NCBI GenBank assembly: GCA_934162555.1 | Contig: CAKPJE010000041.1 | Coordinates: 1-9,208 of the forward strand | Reading direction: 5' to 3' | From: an uncultured Bacilli bacterium | GTDB taxonomy: Bacteria; Bacillota_I; Bacilli_A; RF39; UBA660 | Length of the DNA stretch: 9,208 nt | Shown here: positions 1-6,255 of the stretch, in pieces | How positions within the stretch are numbered: position 1 is the stretch's first letter | Layout of the letters: each line of letters starts with the position of its first letter | Translations under genes and position numbers: made by a program | The notes under the pieces: model-generated | What the model was told of the DNA's origin: nothing | Seen by the model: only the letters and a program-made list of their open reading frames with translations | The model's database searches: none

Positions 1-50
1 AATTAGTAGATGCTCTAAAAAACAAAAATATTAAAAATGAAATTATATAA
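1..50 (+). CDS. 3' end of an unidentified gene (partial)
   Basis: The frame beginning at base 3 is open from the window edge to a TAA at 48-50 and encodes about 15 residues rich in Lys, Asn and Ile (ending in NEII). A hairpin with a U-tract begins at that stop codon, as expected for the true end of a gene. The other two plus frames stop earlier, at bases 4-6 and 32-34. Too little is present to identify the product. Confidence 0.5.
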   Translation, partial: LVDALKNKNIKNEII

Positions 51-79
51 ATACATTAGAATAATCTAATGTGTTTTTT
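49..79 (+). terminator. Rho-independent terminator after the partial left-edge gene
   Basis: ACATTAGA (53-60) and TCTAATGT (65-72) form a perfect 8-bp stem with an ATAA loop. Flanking A-T pairs and one G-U pair extend it, and six T's follow at 74-79. It lies directly after the TAA at 48-50 and just before the promoter of the next gene. Confidence 0.8.
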
Positions 80-88
80 ATAAAAATT

Positions 89-97
89 TGATATAAT
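89..97 (+). promoter_or_regulatory. Extended -10 promoter of the Ig-like/peptidase gene
   Basis: TGATATAAT is a perfect extended -10 (TG-N-TATAAT). No convincing -35 lies 17 bases upstream, because that space is taken by the preceding terminator. Transcription would start near 103-105, so the leader is only about 12 bases and the ribosome binding site (AGAGGT at 103-108, 7 bases before ATG) sits at the very 5' end of the message. Confidence 0.55.
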
Positions 98-115
98 AGT
101 AAAGAGGTACAAAAA

Positions 116-1726
116 ATGAAAAAATTTATAATATTACTTTCTAGTATCGTTTTATTTATTATATTATCAATTGGATACTTAATAATTAAAGTACCAAGTG
201 ATAAAGAAATATTAAAAACCAAAGAATTATCTATTCCTTTAGGAGAAACAAAAAAAATAGAAATCAATACTCAAGCAGAATATGAAATCAAGGATAATAC
301 ATATGCAACTATTGATATGTCTGGGAATGTAAAAGGAATCAAAAAAGGATCTACAACTATATATGTAAAAACTAAAAATAAAGAATATTTTATTCCTATT
401 GAAATAACCGATCCTGTTCTGGATATAAATATATTCGATCAAAATATAGAAATAGTTAAAGGTAATACTCAAGAATTAAACTTAATTTTAAAAGAAAATA
501 TCAAAATAAAATCCTATGAGTATGATCAAGATATAATAGAAGTTAATAATCAAACTATCAAAGGAATAAATGTCGGAAAAACTAACTTAAGAATTTATAC
601 AAACAATAACACATATATAGATATAAATATTTCTGTAAGTGATATAACAATAAATATAAATAAAGTAAAAACTGAACTTTTTATAAATGAAGAAACAGAA
701 TTAAAAATTAATACAAACAGTAATAATGAAGAAAAAATCATTTGGACGTCTGCTAATGAAAATATTGCTACTATAAATAATGGCATAGTAAAAGGAATAA
801 GTGTAGGTGAAACTACTATAACCGCGAAGGCTTACGGAAAAGAAGTATCTTGTTTAATTAAAGTAATAAATAAAGTAGAAAAAATTAAATCACTTAAATT
901 AAATAAGTCTTTCCTAAATATTCAGTTAGGTGAAACATTTGATGTAGTTGCTTATACTGAACCTAATATTCCTTCAAATCTAATTAAATATGAAATATTA
1001 GATAGTTCAGTTGTTATATTAGAAAACAATAAAATAATTCCTAAAAGAAATGGTAAAACCTTATTAAAAGCAAGTATCTATGACAAAGAATACTATATGA
1101 CAATATATGTTGGTAATATTAACAAAACTTTTACCAACTATCAAAAAGATAAAATTATAAATATATTTGATGAAGTCGCACTAAATGAAGAATATACAAG
1201 TAGGGTAAGTTCAAAACAAATCCAAAAATGGAATTCACCAGTATATTATTATTATAAGAATGCATCTAATGAAGACATTGAACAAATAAAAAAGATTACA
1301 AATCTATTAAATAGCATTCCTGAATTTCCAGGTATATTTGAAACAAGCTTAGAAAAAGCCAATCTAATAATTGACTTCACAAGCTATGAAATATTGCACT
1401 CAAAAACAAAAATAGGGGGAGTAGAAGGATATTCCGAAAACACATTTGCAAGTGATAACATAATTACTAAAAGTAATATAATGATAAATCAAAATTTAAA
1501 CCAAAATATTAAAAATTCCGTTATAGCAGAAGAAATGTTACATTCAATAGGATTAAAAAATGACACCAAAACATGTTCAAACAGTGTTTTATATGAATAT
1601 GGTAGTAGGGTAGAATATCCAACAGATATTGATATATTATTAATAAATATATTATATGATGAAACCATTACTTACGGAATGGATAATAATACTGTCAAAA
1701 ACAAAATAATAAGCATCCTTAAATAG
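116..1726 (+). CDS. Membrane-anchored Big2-type Ig-like repeat protein with a DUF2927-like metallopeptidase domain
   Basis: A 536-residue protein probably anchored outside the membrane. Residues 1-25 are a Lys-Lys start followed by one hydrophobic segment (uncleaved anchor or signal). Residues 37-334 form about four beta-rich repeats of 70-78 residues. Each carries the bacterial Ig-like (Big2) signature, a Gly-Glu/Asn-Thr turn early and a V-K-G-I-x-x-G-x-T-x-I/L strand pair late (72-82, 148-158, 225-235; the fourth at 307-317 is degenerate). Residues 340-536 differ: AEEMLHSIGL at 471-480 followed by KND, and later D-I-D-I-L-L-I-N-I-L-Y-D and Y-G-M. This layout matches my recollection of DUF2927, a zinc-metallopeptidase-like family whose core is E-E-x-x-Q/H plus a GLxND segment. 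E472, E473 and H476 resemble HExxH with the first His replaced by Glu, so activity is uncertain. The Ig repeats probably position the catalytic-like domain on the wall or a surface partner. The start is set by AGAGGT 7 bases upstream. The gene converges on the O-acylation cluster. Confidence 0.75.
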   Translation: MKKFIILLSSIVLFIILSIGYLIIKVPSDKEILKTKELSIPLGETKKIEINTQAEYEIKDNTYATIDMSGNVKGIKKGSTTIYVKTKNKEYFIPIEITDPVLDINIFDQNIEIVKGNTQELNLILKENIKIKSYEYDQDIIEVNNQTIKGINVGKTNLRIYTNNNTYIDINISVSDITININKVKTELFINEETELKINTNSNNEEKIIWTSANENIATINNGIVKGISVGETTITAKAYGKEVSCLIKVINKVEKIKSLKLNKSFLNIQLGETFDVVAYTEPNIPSNLIKYEILDSSVVILENNKIIPKRNGKTLLKASIYDKEYYMTIYVGNINKTFTNYQKDKIINIFDEVALNEEYTSRVSSKQIQKWNSPVYYYYKNASNEDIEQIKKITNLLNSIPEFPGIFETSLEKANLIIDFTSYEILHSKTKIGGVEGYSENTFASDNIITKSNIMINQNLNQNIKNSVIAEEMLHSIGLKNDTKTCSNSVLYEYGSRVEYPTDIDILLINILYDETITYGMDNNTVKNKIISILK

Positions 1727-1737
1727 ATGCTTATTTT
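1708..1737. terminator. Bidirectional terminator shared by two convergent genes
   Basis: AATAAGCATC (1708-1717) and GATGCTTATT (1726-1735) form a perfect 10-bp stem with an 8-base loop. Reading plus, the stem runs into TTTT; reading minus, it is followed by ATTTTG and then TTTTTG. It covers both stop codons, TAG 1724-1726 on plus and TAA 1733-1731 on minus, so it should end transcription from both sides. Confidence 0.85.
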
Positions 1738-2795
1738 AATGTATAACTATTATTTACTAAAGAAGTACTATAAATAAATAATATATCTTTATTATCAAAA
1801 TCTATAAAATCTTTTAATATTTTAGAAGACATATATCTTGTATCAACAACAATAATTTTTTTATATCCTGATGTAAATAAAGGAATTAAACTACTACCAA
1901 AAGAATCTCTAAAAACAATCAAGTCTTTATCAGATGAACTATTAGTTTCAATTTCAAGTAAAGCCTTGGCGCCAGATAAATAAACATCATATTTATCAAG
2001 TGAATCTAATTTACTATAATTATATATTTTAATATATTCTTTTGTTTCATAATCATAAACTACAGCATTATCAATTATATCATTATGTAATAGTTTTATT
2101 TTATCTTCCTTAACATTAATTGGTAAACGACTAGCATAAACACCCTTGAAATAAGAACCATCTTCTACAGTGTAATTGCCAGTACTAAAATTCATTTCTT
2201 TACTAAATTTATTAACTACATTTTCTAAAGTTTCTTCTTTCCAATGACTATCCGTAAAATAGTAATTATTTAAATTTAAATCATTAAAAATATCAATATA
2301 TTTAATATCTGTACTTTTTAATATATCAATCATTTTATCATAATCAAATTTTAAATTACCATTATCAATAAAATAATTTTTATCAGGAATAACTGAAAAA
2401 TATACATTATTATTTGTTAAATAATTATCTTTAATAAAATTTATTTTTAAAACCATATTATTAACCGATTCAGTATCTAAAGGGTATAATTGTTCAACAA
2501 TATAGTCATCATAAACATATAAGTTATTATAGTTATTTCTTATCTTTAATTCAAGCATAGCTTTTAACATTCTGAAATCATCTCTCTTAATAAATTGATC
2601 AGTTGTATAAGCATCAAACTTTTTGAAAAATGTCCCATTTGTAAAACTTGTTAATGAAAACTTAGGGAATTGTTCTAGTTTTCTTCTTTCAGAAATCGAA
2701 ATCTCATTATCCTTTGTAAAAACATTTATAATAAATATAATACATATAAATAAAATGAAAGTTAATGAAACAATAATATTTTTAAACTTTTCCAT
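1731..2795 (-). CDS. DHHW/AlgX-type SGNH-like protein, putative polysaccharide O-acetylation partner
   Basis: A 354-residue membrane-anchored protein with a single hydrophobic segment at about residues 7-26; the rest should lie outside the membrane. It shows the marks of the DHHW/AlgJ/AlgX family: an N-terminal S-E-R-R-K-L-E-Q-F-P motif (35-44), then TDSHW at 181-185 in place of the usual DHHW, and FRDSFGSSL at 295-303 followed by a V-V-D-x-R-Y block (316-321). By analogy with AlgX the triad would be D182, H184 and S298, all present; the second family residue, usually His, is Ser183 here and is not one of the triad. The family works with an MBOAT protein to transfer acetyl groups to exported polysaccharides. 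The MBOAT gene is immediately upstream: its stop codon overlaps this gene's Shine-Dalgarno (AGGAGG at 2805-2800, 4 bases before ATG), so translation is probably coupled. The substrate is unknown. Confidence 0.85.
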   Translation of the reverse strand: MEKFKNIIVSLTFILFICIIFIINVFTKDNEISISERRKLEQFPKFSLTSFTNGTFFKKFDAYTTDQFIKRDDFRMLKAMLELKIRNNYNNLYVYDDYIVEQLYPLDTESVNNMVLKINFIKDNYLTNNNVYFSVIPDKNYFIDNGNLKFDYDKMIDILKSTDIKYIDIFNDLNLNNYYFTDSHWKEETLENVVNKFSKEMNFSTGNYTVEDGSYFKGVYASRLPINVKEDKIKLLHNDIIDNAVVYDYETKEYIKIYNYSKLDSLDKYDVYLSGAKALLEIETNSSSDKDLIVFRDSFGSSLIPLFTSGYKKIIVVDTRYMSSKILKDFIDFDNKDILFIYSTSLVNNSYTLK

Positions 2796-2803
2796 GTATC
2801 CTC

Positions 2804-4168
2804 CTAAAATCTAAAATATAAAAATGGATTATAAGAATTATCTATTAAATAAGATGTACATAAAATTAATAAAGCAAGTATAACTATTGGTTCAAGTATA
2901 TTAAATAAACAATTAAAGAATTTTATATTTTTTAATTTTTTAAAACTATTTTTAATTAAAGGAGTTGATCCCATAATAGCAATTAAAATAACAAATATAT
3001 AGTTTTTAATATAATAAATAGTAAATGAATCAATAAAGACTTTACTATAACCAAATAGTCCAATAATTCTATAATAAGCATCTACTAGGGAATTGGCATT
3101 AAAAATGATAAAACTAATCATAACAATAAATAAAACATAAATATGATTTATAAAATGTAATTTTTCTAAATGTTTTTTTAATAACAACTTTTCAATAATT
3201 AAAACTATACCAAATAGTAGTCCCCAACCTATAAAATTCCAACTAGCACCATGCCAGAAACCAGTTAAAAACCATACTACAAGTATATTGCGCAGCTGTT
3301 TTTTTCTATTTCCTCCAAGAGGTATATAAATGTAATCTCTAAACCATGATCCAAGTGAAATATGCCATCTGCGCCAAAAATCAGTTATTGTTTTTGATAT
3401 ATAAGGGTAATTAAAGTTTTCTAAAAAGTGAAATCCAAACATTTGACCAAGTCCGATTGCCATATCAGAATAAGCAGAAAAATCAAAATATATTTGTAAC
3501 ATATAGCTTATTCCATATAACCAGTAAAAAACAGTTGTAGTAGGGGTAACACTTGATAATTCCCCAAGAATATTAGCGATCAATATTTTTTTTGAAAGAC
3601 CTATAACAAATCTTTTAGTACCGTTTGCAAATAATTCAAAGTTATGTTTCCTTGAAGTAAGTTCTTTTTCTATCGTTTCATATCTTACAATAGGTCCAGC
3701 AATTAATTGAGGAAATAAAGAAATATATGTACCAAGTAAAATAAAATTCTTTTGAGCCTTAACTGTTCCTCTATAAACATCTATTAAGTAACTTATTAAC
3801 TGGAATGTATAAAATGATATTCCAATAGGAAGAGCTATATTTAATAAGGGTATATTTGCTTTAAATACATTATTAATATTTGTAATAAAAAAGTCGGTAT
3901 ACTTAAAAAATATCAATAAAAATATAGGAATCATAATTGATATAATAAAAATATTTTTTTCTTTGTATTTTTCTATTAATATTCCTCCTATATAAGCAAC
4001 TAGAATTTCAAATAGCATTAATAAAATATATTTAGGTTCTCCATATAAATAAAAAATACATGAGAAAATAAATAAAACTAAATTTTTAAATTTAGTAGGT
4101 ACTAAAAAATATGCTATTAAAATAATCGGTAAAAAATAATATAAAAAACTAATACTCGTAAATAACAT
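2804..4168 (-). CDS. MBOAT family O-acyltransferase (AlgI/DltB type)
   Basis: A polytopic membrane protein of 454 residues with about ten hydrophobic segments, the usual size for AlgI/DltB enzymes. These move an acyl group, typically acetyl, from the cytoplasm to a partner or polymer outside. Visible family blocks are P-I-G-I-S-F-Y-T-F-Q (114-123), a Q-L-I-A-G-P-I-V-R block (154-162), FDFSAYSDMAIGLG (228-241), N-Y-P-Y with FWRRWHISL (253-272), DYIYIPLGGNR (278-288) and TGFWHGASW (302-310). The two conserved histidines are H269 and H306; H306 in the WHG motif is the expected catalytic one. The downstream DHHW-type gene makes AlgI-like polysaccharide O-acetylation more likely than D-alanylation of teichoic acid, since no dltA, dltC or dltD is visible. 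AAGGAGG lies 4 bases before ATG. A hairpin sits in the 42-base gap to the upstream gene. Confidence 0.92.
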   Translation of the reverse strand: MLFTSISFLYYFLPIILIAYFLVPTKFKNLVLFIFSCIFYLYGEPKYILLMLFEILVAYIGGILIEKYKEKNIFIISIMIPIFLLIFFKYTDFFITNINNVFKANIPLLNIALPIGISFYTFQLISYLIDVYRGTVKAQKNFILLGTYISLFPQLIAGPIVRYETIEKELTSRKHNFELFANGTKRFVIGLSKKILIANILGELSSVTPTTTVFYWLYGISYMLQIYFDFSAYSDMAIGLGQMFGFHFLENFNYPYISKTITDFWRRWHISLGSWFRDYIYIPLGGNRKKQLRNILVVWFLTGFWHGASWNFIGWGLLFGIVLIIEKLLLKKHLEKLHFINHIYVLFIVMISFIIFNANSLVDAYYRIIGLFGYSKVFIDSFTIYYIKNYIFVILIAIMGSTPLIKNSFKKLKNIKFFNCLFNILEPIVILALLILCTSYLIDNSYNPFLYFRF

Positions 4169-4184
4169 TTTTCCTCCTTTTAAA

Positions 4185-4206
4185 GAAGTACCTTTTAGGG
4201 TACTTT
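4185..4206 (-). other. Intergenic hairpin between the small membrane protein and MBOAT genes
   Basis: AAGTACC (4186-4192) and GGTACTT (4199-4205) pair, with a G-U extension, around a six-base loop. On the coding (minus) strand it is followed only by CTTTAAAA and then directly by the MBOAT Shine-Dalgarno, so it is at best a weak or partial terminator. It may lower MBOAT expression relative to the upstream gene or protect a processed 5' end. The better U-tract (TATTTTT) is on the plus side, which carries no gene here. Confidence 0.5.
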
Positions 4207-4210
4207 ATTT

Positions 4211-4738
4211 TTAGTCGTTTTTTTCAAGCTCTTTGCCAATAGCATTATTTACATATTTTTTAAAACCTTCATAAACTGGCTTTGCATAATCCTCACTTGC
4301 CATAACAAGAAAAATTATATTTCCGTTATTAGTAATATACAATTTATCAGCACTTACACAAATCCAACGATTCATATCAATATTTTCATATATTTCTTCT
4401 TTTAGTTTTTCAACATCGACATTATTTTTTGCCTTGATAACAAGTGCTAAATAAGCTTGAGAACTCATAGTTGGTTCTGATACAACTAATACCTCAATAT
4501 CATCACCATCAGTTAAACCTGTATAGCTAACAACTTCATTAGTATTTTTAACATTAATTTTTTTTGTTATTAGTGATGGTAAATCAACATCTTTATAAAT
4601 TGTTTTTAACATATTTTTCATGTCATTTGCATCTTTAATTGAACTAACTGTTTTTTTAGAATTTGAGAATATTAGAACAAAAACCATTAAGATGCAAGCA
4701 ACAGCTATTGTTCCATATACTATTATTTGTTTTTTCAT
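4211..4738 (-). CDS. Small membrane-anchored extracytoplasmic protein, possibly DUF4358-like
   Basis: A 175-residue protein with a Lys-Lys start, one hydrophobic segment at about 6-25, a Ser/Lys-rich linker, and a soluble domain from about 35 to 170 that should be outside the membrane. No Cys follows the hydrophobic segment, so it is a membrane anchor rather than a lipoprotein signal. The order, a strand pair (E-V-V-S-Y-T-G-L and the I-E-V-L-V-V-S-E-P strand), a helix with K-L-K-E-E-I-Y-E-N-I, then I-I-F-L-V-M-A-S-E-D and a final amphipathic helix, resembles my recollection of DUF4358 proteins, which often sit beside MBOAT/DHHW genes in Bacillota. That assignment is by pattern only. Position upstream of the O-acyltransferase pair suggests an accessory role there. 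AAAGGA lies 8 bases before ATG, and it has its own promoter in the gap to femABX. Confidence 0.65.
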   Translation of the reverse strand: MKKQIIVYGTIAVACILMVFVLIFSNSKKTVSSIKDANDMKNMLKTIYKDVDLPSLITKKINVKNTNEVVSYTGLTDGDDIEVLVVSEPTMSSQAYLALVIKAKNNVDVEKLKEEIYENIDMNRWICVSADKLYITNNGNIIFLVMASEDYAKPVYEGFKKYVNNAIGKELEKND

Positions 4739-4759
4739 ATATTACATCCTTTCAAATTA

Positions 4760-4768
4760 ATTATAACA
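4760..4768 (-). promoter_or_regulatory. Internal extended -10 promoter for the O-acylation genes
   Basis: On the minus strand TGTTATAAT (4768-4760) is a perfect extended -10. The -35 position (TTTATT, 4788-4783, 17-base spacer) is poor. A start near 4753 would place the Shine-Dalgarno AAAGGA (4752-4747) right at the message's 5' end. It lets the three downstream genes be expressed independently of femABX; no intrinsic terminator separates the two. Confidence 0.5.
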
Positions 4769-4789
4769 TTTTTATTTAAATAAATAAAC

Positions 4790-5995
4790 CTATTTTTTTA
4801 ATAGTCCATGATAAGGCATTGCATTTTTTAAAAGAAAATATTTACTAGGAATACAAACAAGTTCTAAATCACCAGCATATTCGTAGCATGAACTTCCAAA
4901 ATTCATTTTAAAATTATTTAAGCCCTTGTATTTTTCTTCTTTTAAAGATGTCATACCACCTAAATTTAAATATTTATAATCTTTGTAATAATTTAAAGCT
5001 TCCCATATTAATAAATGTTTAGCATTATATCTTTTATATTTCTTATCAAAACCATCCATTATCATATAAGCTTCTTCACTTTCTTTAATAAATAGGGCAG
5101 AAGCAATTACAATACCATCAGGATTACTTTGAACCATTTTAGTTGCATTCGCTAATTGGTTATGATATTTTCCAAGTAAACTATCAGCTTCAATTTTTAA
5201 AGCAGTAAGTCTAGTAGAAGGACTTTCATTAACAGCTCTATCTATTTCAGCACATATTTTTTCTTGTCTAACATAAAGTGCTCTGAATTTATCAAGCAAT
5301 CTCTTACAATCTAATTTTGCATAAAATAAATCACTTTTTTTATTTTGACTAAAAAAGTAATATAAATATCTAAAATATAATAAATCACGAGGATATTTTT
5401 TTTCTGTTTGTAAATATAAATATTCTAAATCATCATAAGTTCCTTTATGTATTTCAACACCATTATCAATTGCACTTCTAATTTTAGTTCGGTATTCCTT
5501 TTTAATATTACTAAACATTTCTTCTTTACTTTTTATCTCAACAATAGCTTCAAATCTAGGCTTAAAACTTTCAAAAAAATCATTGTATCCCATATGAGAA
5601 TATTTTAATTTGCCCAAATTCGCACATATTTCTTTATAATTACTATTAGCATTCCCATTTATTTCTCTTATAATACGAGGATTTAATTTAATTGCAACAA
5701 TACCGTTTTTTTTACAATATTTTTTTATCTCAACTGTAAATTTATTAACAAGTTCAAAATTGTTATAATCAATAACAAAACCTCTAGGAGCAAAAGCATA
5801 GGTAAAACCAATTTTTTTACTAATAAGTAATATAGTTGAACCAATAATATTTCCATTCTCATCAAGTCCAAGTACTTTAATATCAAACCCTTGTTTTTCC
5901 ATTGTTCTAGCATATTCTTCAGTTTGGTATAAAGAGTGAGGTATAGTACTTAAAAACTTGTCTAATTCATCTTTACTAATTTCTCTAATCTGCAT
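4790..5995 (-). CDS. FemABX family peptidoglycan bridge aminoacyltransferase
   Basis: A cytoplasmic enzyme of the FemA/FemB/FmhB type, which adds amino acids from aminoacyl-tRNA to the stem-peptide lysine of lipid II to build the interpeptide bridge. Two GNAT-like halves are visible. The first (about 1-145) opens with S-L-Y-Q-T-E-E-Y and has G-x-x-Y-A-F-A-P-R-G at about 63-72. The second carries the Y-R-T-K-I-R-S-A-I block (168-176), the D-G-F-D-K-K-Y motif (314-320), and L-N-L-G-G-M (343-348) followed by K-Y-K-G-L-N-N-F-K-M-N-F-G. A charged helical insert at about 229-289 fits the paired-helix arm of FemA. Which amino acid it transfers cannot be read. An in-frame ATG four codons upstream (6007) would give 405 residues, but it lies 5 bases from a good -10, so a message reaching it would be leaderless. 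The ATG at 5995 has GGTGA 5 bases upstream, matching the anti-Shine-Dalgarno, and is preferred. Confidence 0.9.
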   Translation of the reverse strand: MQIREISKDELDKFLSTIPHSLYQTEEYARTMEKQGFDIKVLGLDENGNIIGSTILLISKKIGFTYAFAPRGFVIDYNNFELVNKFTVEIKKYCKKNGIVAIKLNPRIIREINGNANSNYKEICANLGKLKYSHMGYNDFFESFKPRFEAIVEIKSKEEMFSNIKKEYRTKIRSAIDNGVEIHKGTYDDLEYLYLQTEKKYPRDLLYFRYLYYFFSQNKKSDLFYAKLDCKRLLDKFRALYVRQEKICAEIDRAVNESPSTRLTALKIEADSLLGKYHNQLANATKMVQSNPDGIVIASALFIKESEEAYMIMDGFDKKYKRYNAKHLLIWEALNYYKDYKYLNLGGMTSLKEEKYKGLNNFKMNFGSSCYEYAGDLELVCIPSKYFLLKNAMPYHGLLKK

Positions 5996-6011
5996 TTTAT
6001 TCACCATTTAA

Positions 6012-6040
6012 ATTATAAAGTATTTTTAAAAAAAAGTCTA
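6012..6040 (-). promoter_or_regulatory. Proximal promoter of femABX
   Basis: On the minus strand a -35-like TAGACT (6040-6035, 4 of 6) is followed after exactly 17 bases by a perfect -10 TATAAT (6017-6012). The expected start is near 6005-6003, just upstream of the preferred ATG at 5995. It lies immediately downstream of the U-tract of the terminator at 6042-6064, so femABX can be transcribed regardless of that terminator. Confidence 0.6.
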
Positions 6041-6041
6041 C

Positions 6042-6064
6042 AAAAAAATACTCAAAAGAGCATT
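6042..6064 (-). terminator. Rho-independent terminator between the structured RNA and femABX
   Basis: On the minus strand AATGCTC (6064-6058), loop TTTT, and GAGTATT (6053-6047) pair over 7 bp with one G-U, followed by a run of T's to 6042. There is no open reading frame of useful size upstream on this strand, so it must end a non-coding transcript or act as an attenuator of femABX. Confidence 0.75.
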
Positions 6065-6136
6065 AAAAAAGTACAGCGTGTTGATAACCTATACATACAT
6101 ACAATTAATAAAGATTTATTTTTGGTTTGCTGTACT
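6042..6136 (-). ncRNA. Candidate small structured RNA or femABX leader, class unknown
   Basis: Transcription from the extended -10 at 6150-6142 should begin at about 6136-6135. At that point AGTACAGC (6136-6129) starts, and it is exactly complementary to GCTGTACT (6077-6070), 51 bases downstream. Inside, AACC (6127-6124, minus strand) can pair with GGTT (6089-6086), leaving a bulge of about eight bases (ATCAACAC) on the 3' side, and an AT-rich hairpin AATAA/TTATT lies at 6107-6120. The closing stem runs straight into six U's (6070-6065), a first possible end giving about 70 bases; the terminator at 6064-6042 gives about 95. It carries no T-box motif and I match it to no riboswitch class. It may be a free-standing RNA or a 5' leader that controls femABX. 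No alternative pairing that would disrupt the terminator is evident, which mildly favours a separate RNA. Confidence 0.45.
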
Positions 6137-6141
6137 AATTA

Positions 6142-6171
6142 ATTATACCACATCTTATAAGAATATTGCAA
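6142..6171 (-). promoter_or_regulatory. Promoter of the candidate structured RNA
   Basis: On the minus strand TTGCAA (6171-6166, 4 of 6 to TTGACA) is followed after 18 bases by TATAAT (6147-6142), preceded by TGG, giving a perfect extended -10. The -35 lies inside the 10-bp palindrome TATTGCAATA (6164-6173), which could bind a regulator but may be chance. It faces away from the topA promoter; the two -35 boxes are 36 bases apart. Confidence 0.65.
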
Positions 6172-6207
6172 TAAAAAAAAATTCCCAATTTTTGCTAATT
6201 TTTCATA

Positions 6208-6236
6208 TTGACATATTTATTTTTTTAGTGTATAAA
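6208..6236 (+). promoter_or_regulatory. topA promoter
   Basis: A perfect -35 TTGACA (6208-6213) is followed after exactly 17 bases by TATAAA (6231-6236, 5 of 6). The predicted start is near 6243, so the leader is about 13 bases and contains only the Shine-Dalgarno GGGAGG (6242-6247). Confidence 0.8.
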
Positions 6237-6255
6237 TTAATGGGAGGCGAAGAAG

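Noticed and set aside
4771..4784. 14-base palindrome TTTATTTAAATAAA between femABX and the small membrane protein gene
   Set aside because: It is made only of A-T pairs, has no loop of useful size and no U-tract on the transcribed strand, so it is not a terminator; AT-rich palindromes are common here.
6078..6086. TGTTGATAA, one mismatch from a DnaA box on the minus strand (TTATCAACA)
   Set aside because: A single near-match inside the candidate RNA, without clustering, an AT-rich unwinding element context or replication genes, does not support an origin or DnaA control.
6053..6097. A 14-codon minus-strand ORF (ATG in the TATGTATG repeat) across the candidate RNA, as a leader peptide
   Set aside because: It has no Shine-Dalgarno, its codons show no run of one amino acid typical of attenuators, and it lies largely within the stem and terminator.
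6070..6098. Resemblance of GGTTATCAACA in the candidate RNA to the core of type II CRISPR tracrRNAs, which contain GTTATCAACTT
   Set aside because: The match is a short AT-rich string only. There is no cas gene, no repeat array and no anti-repeat partner in the window.
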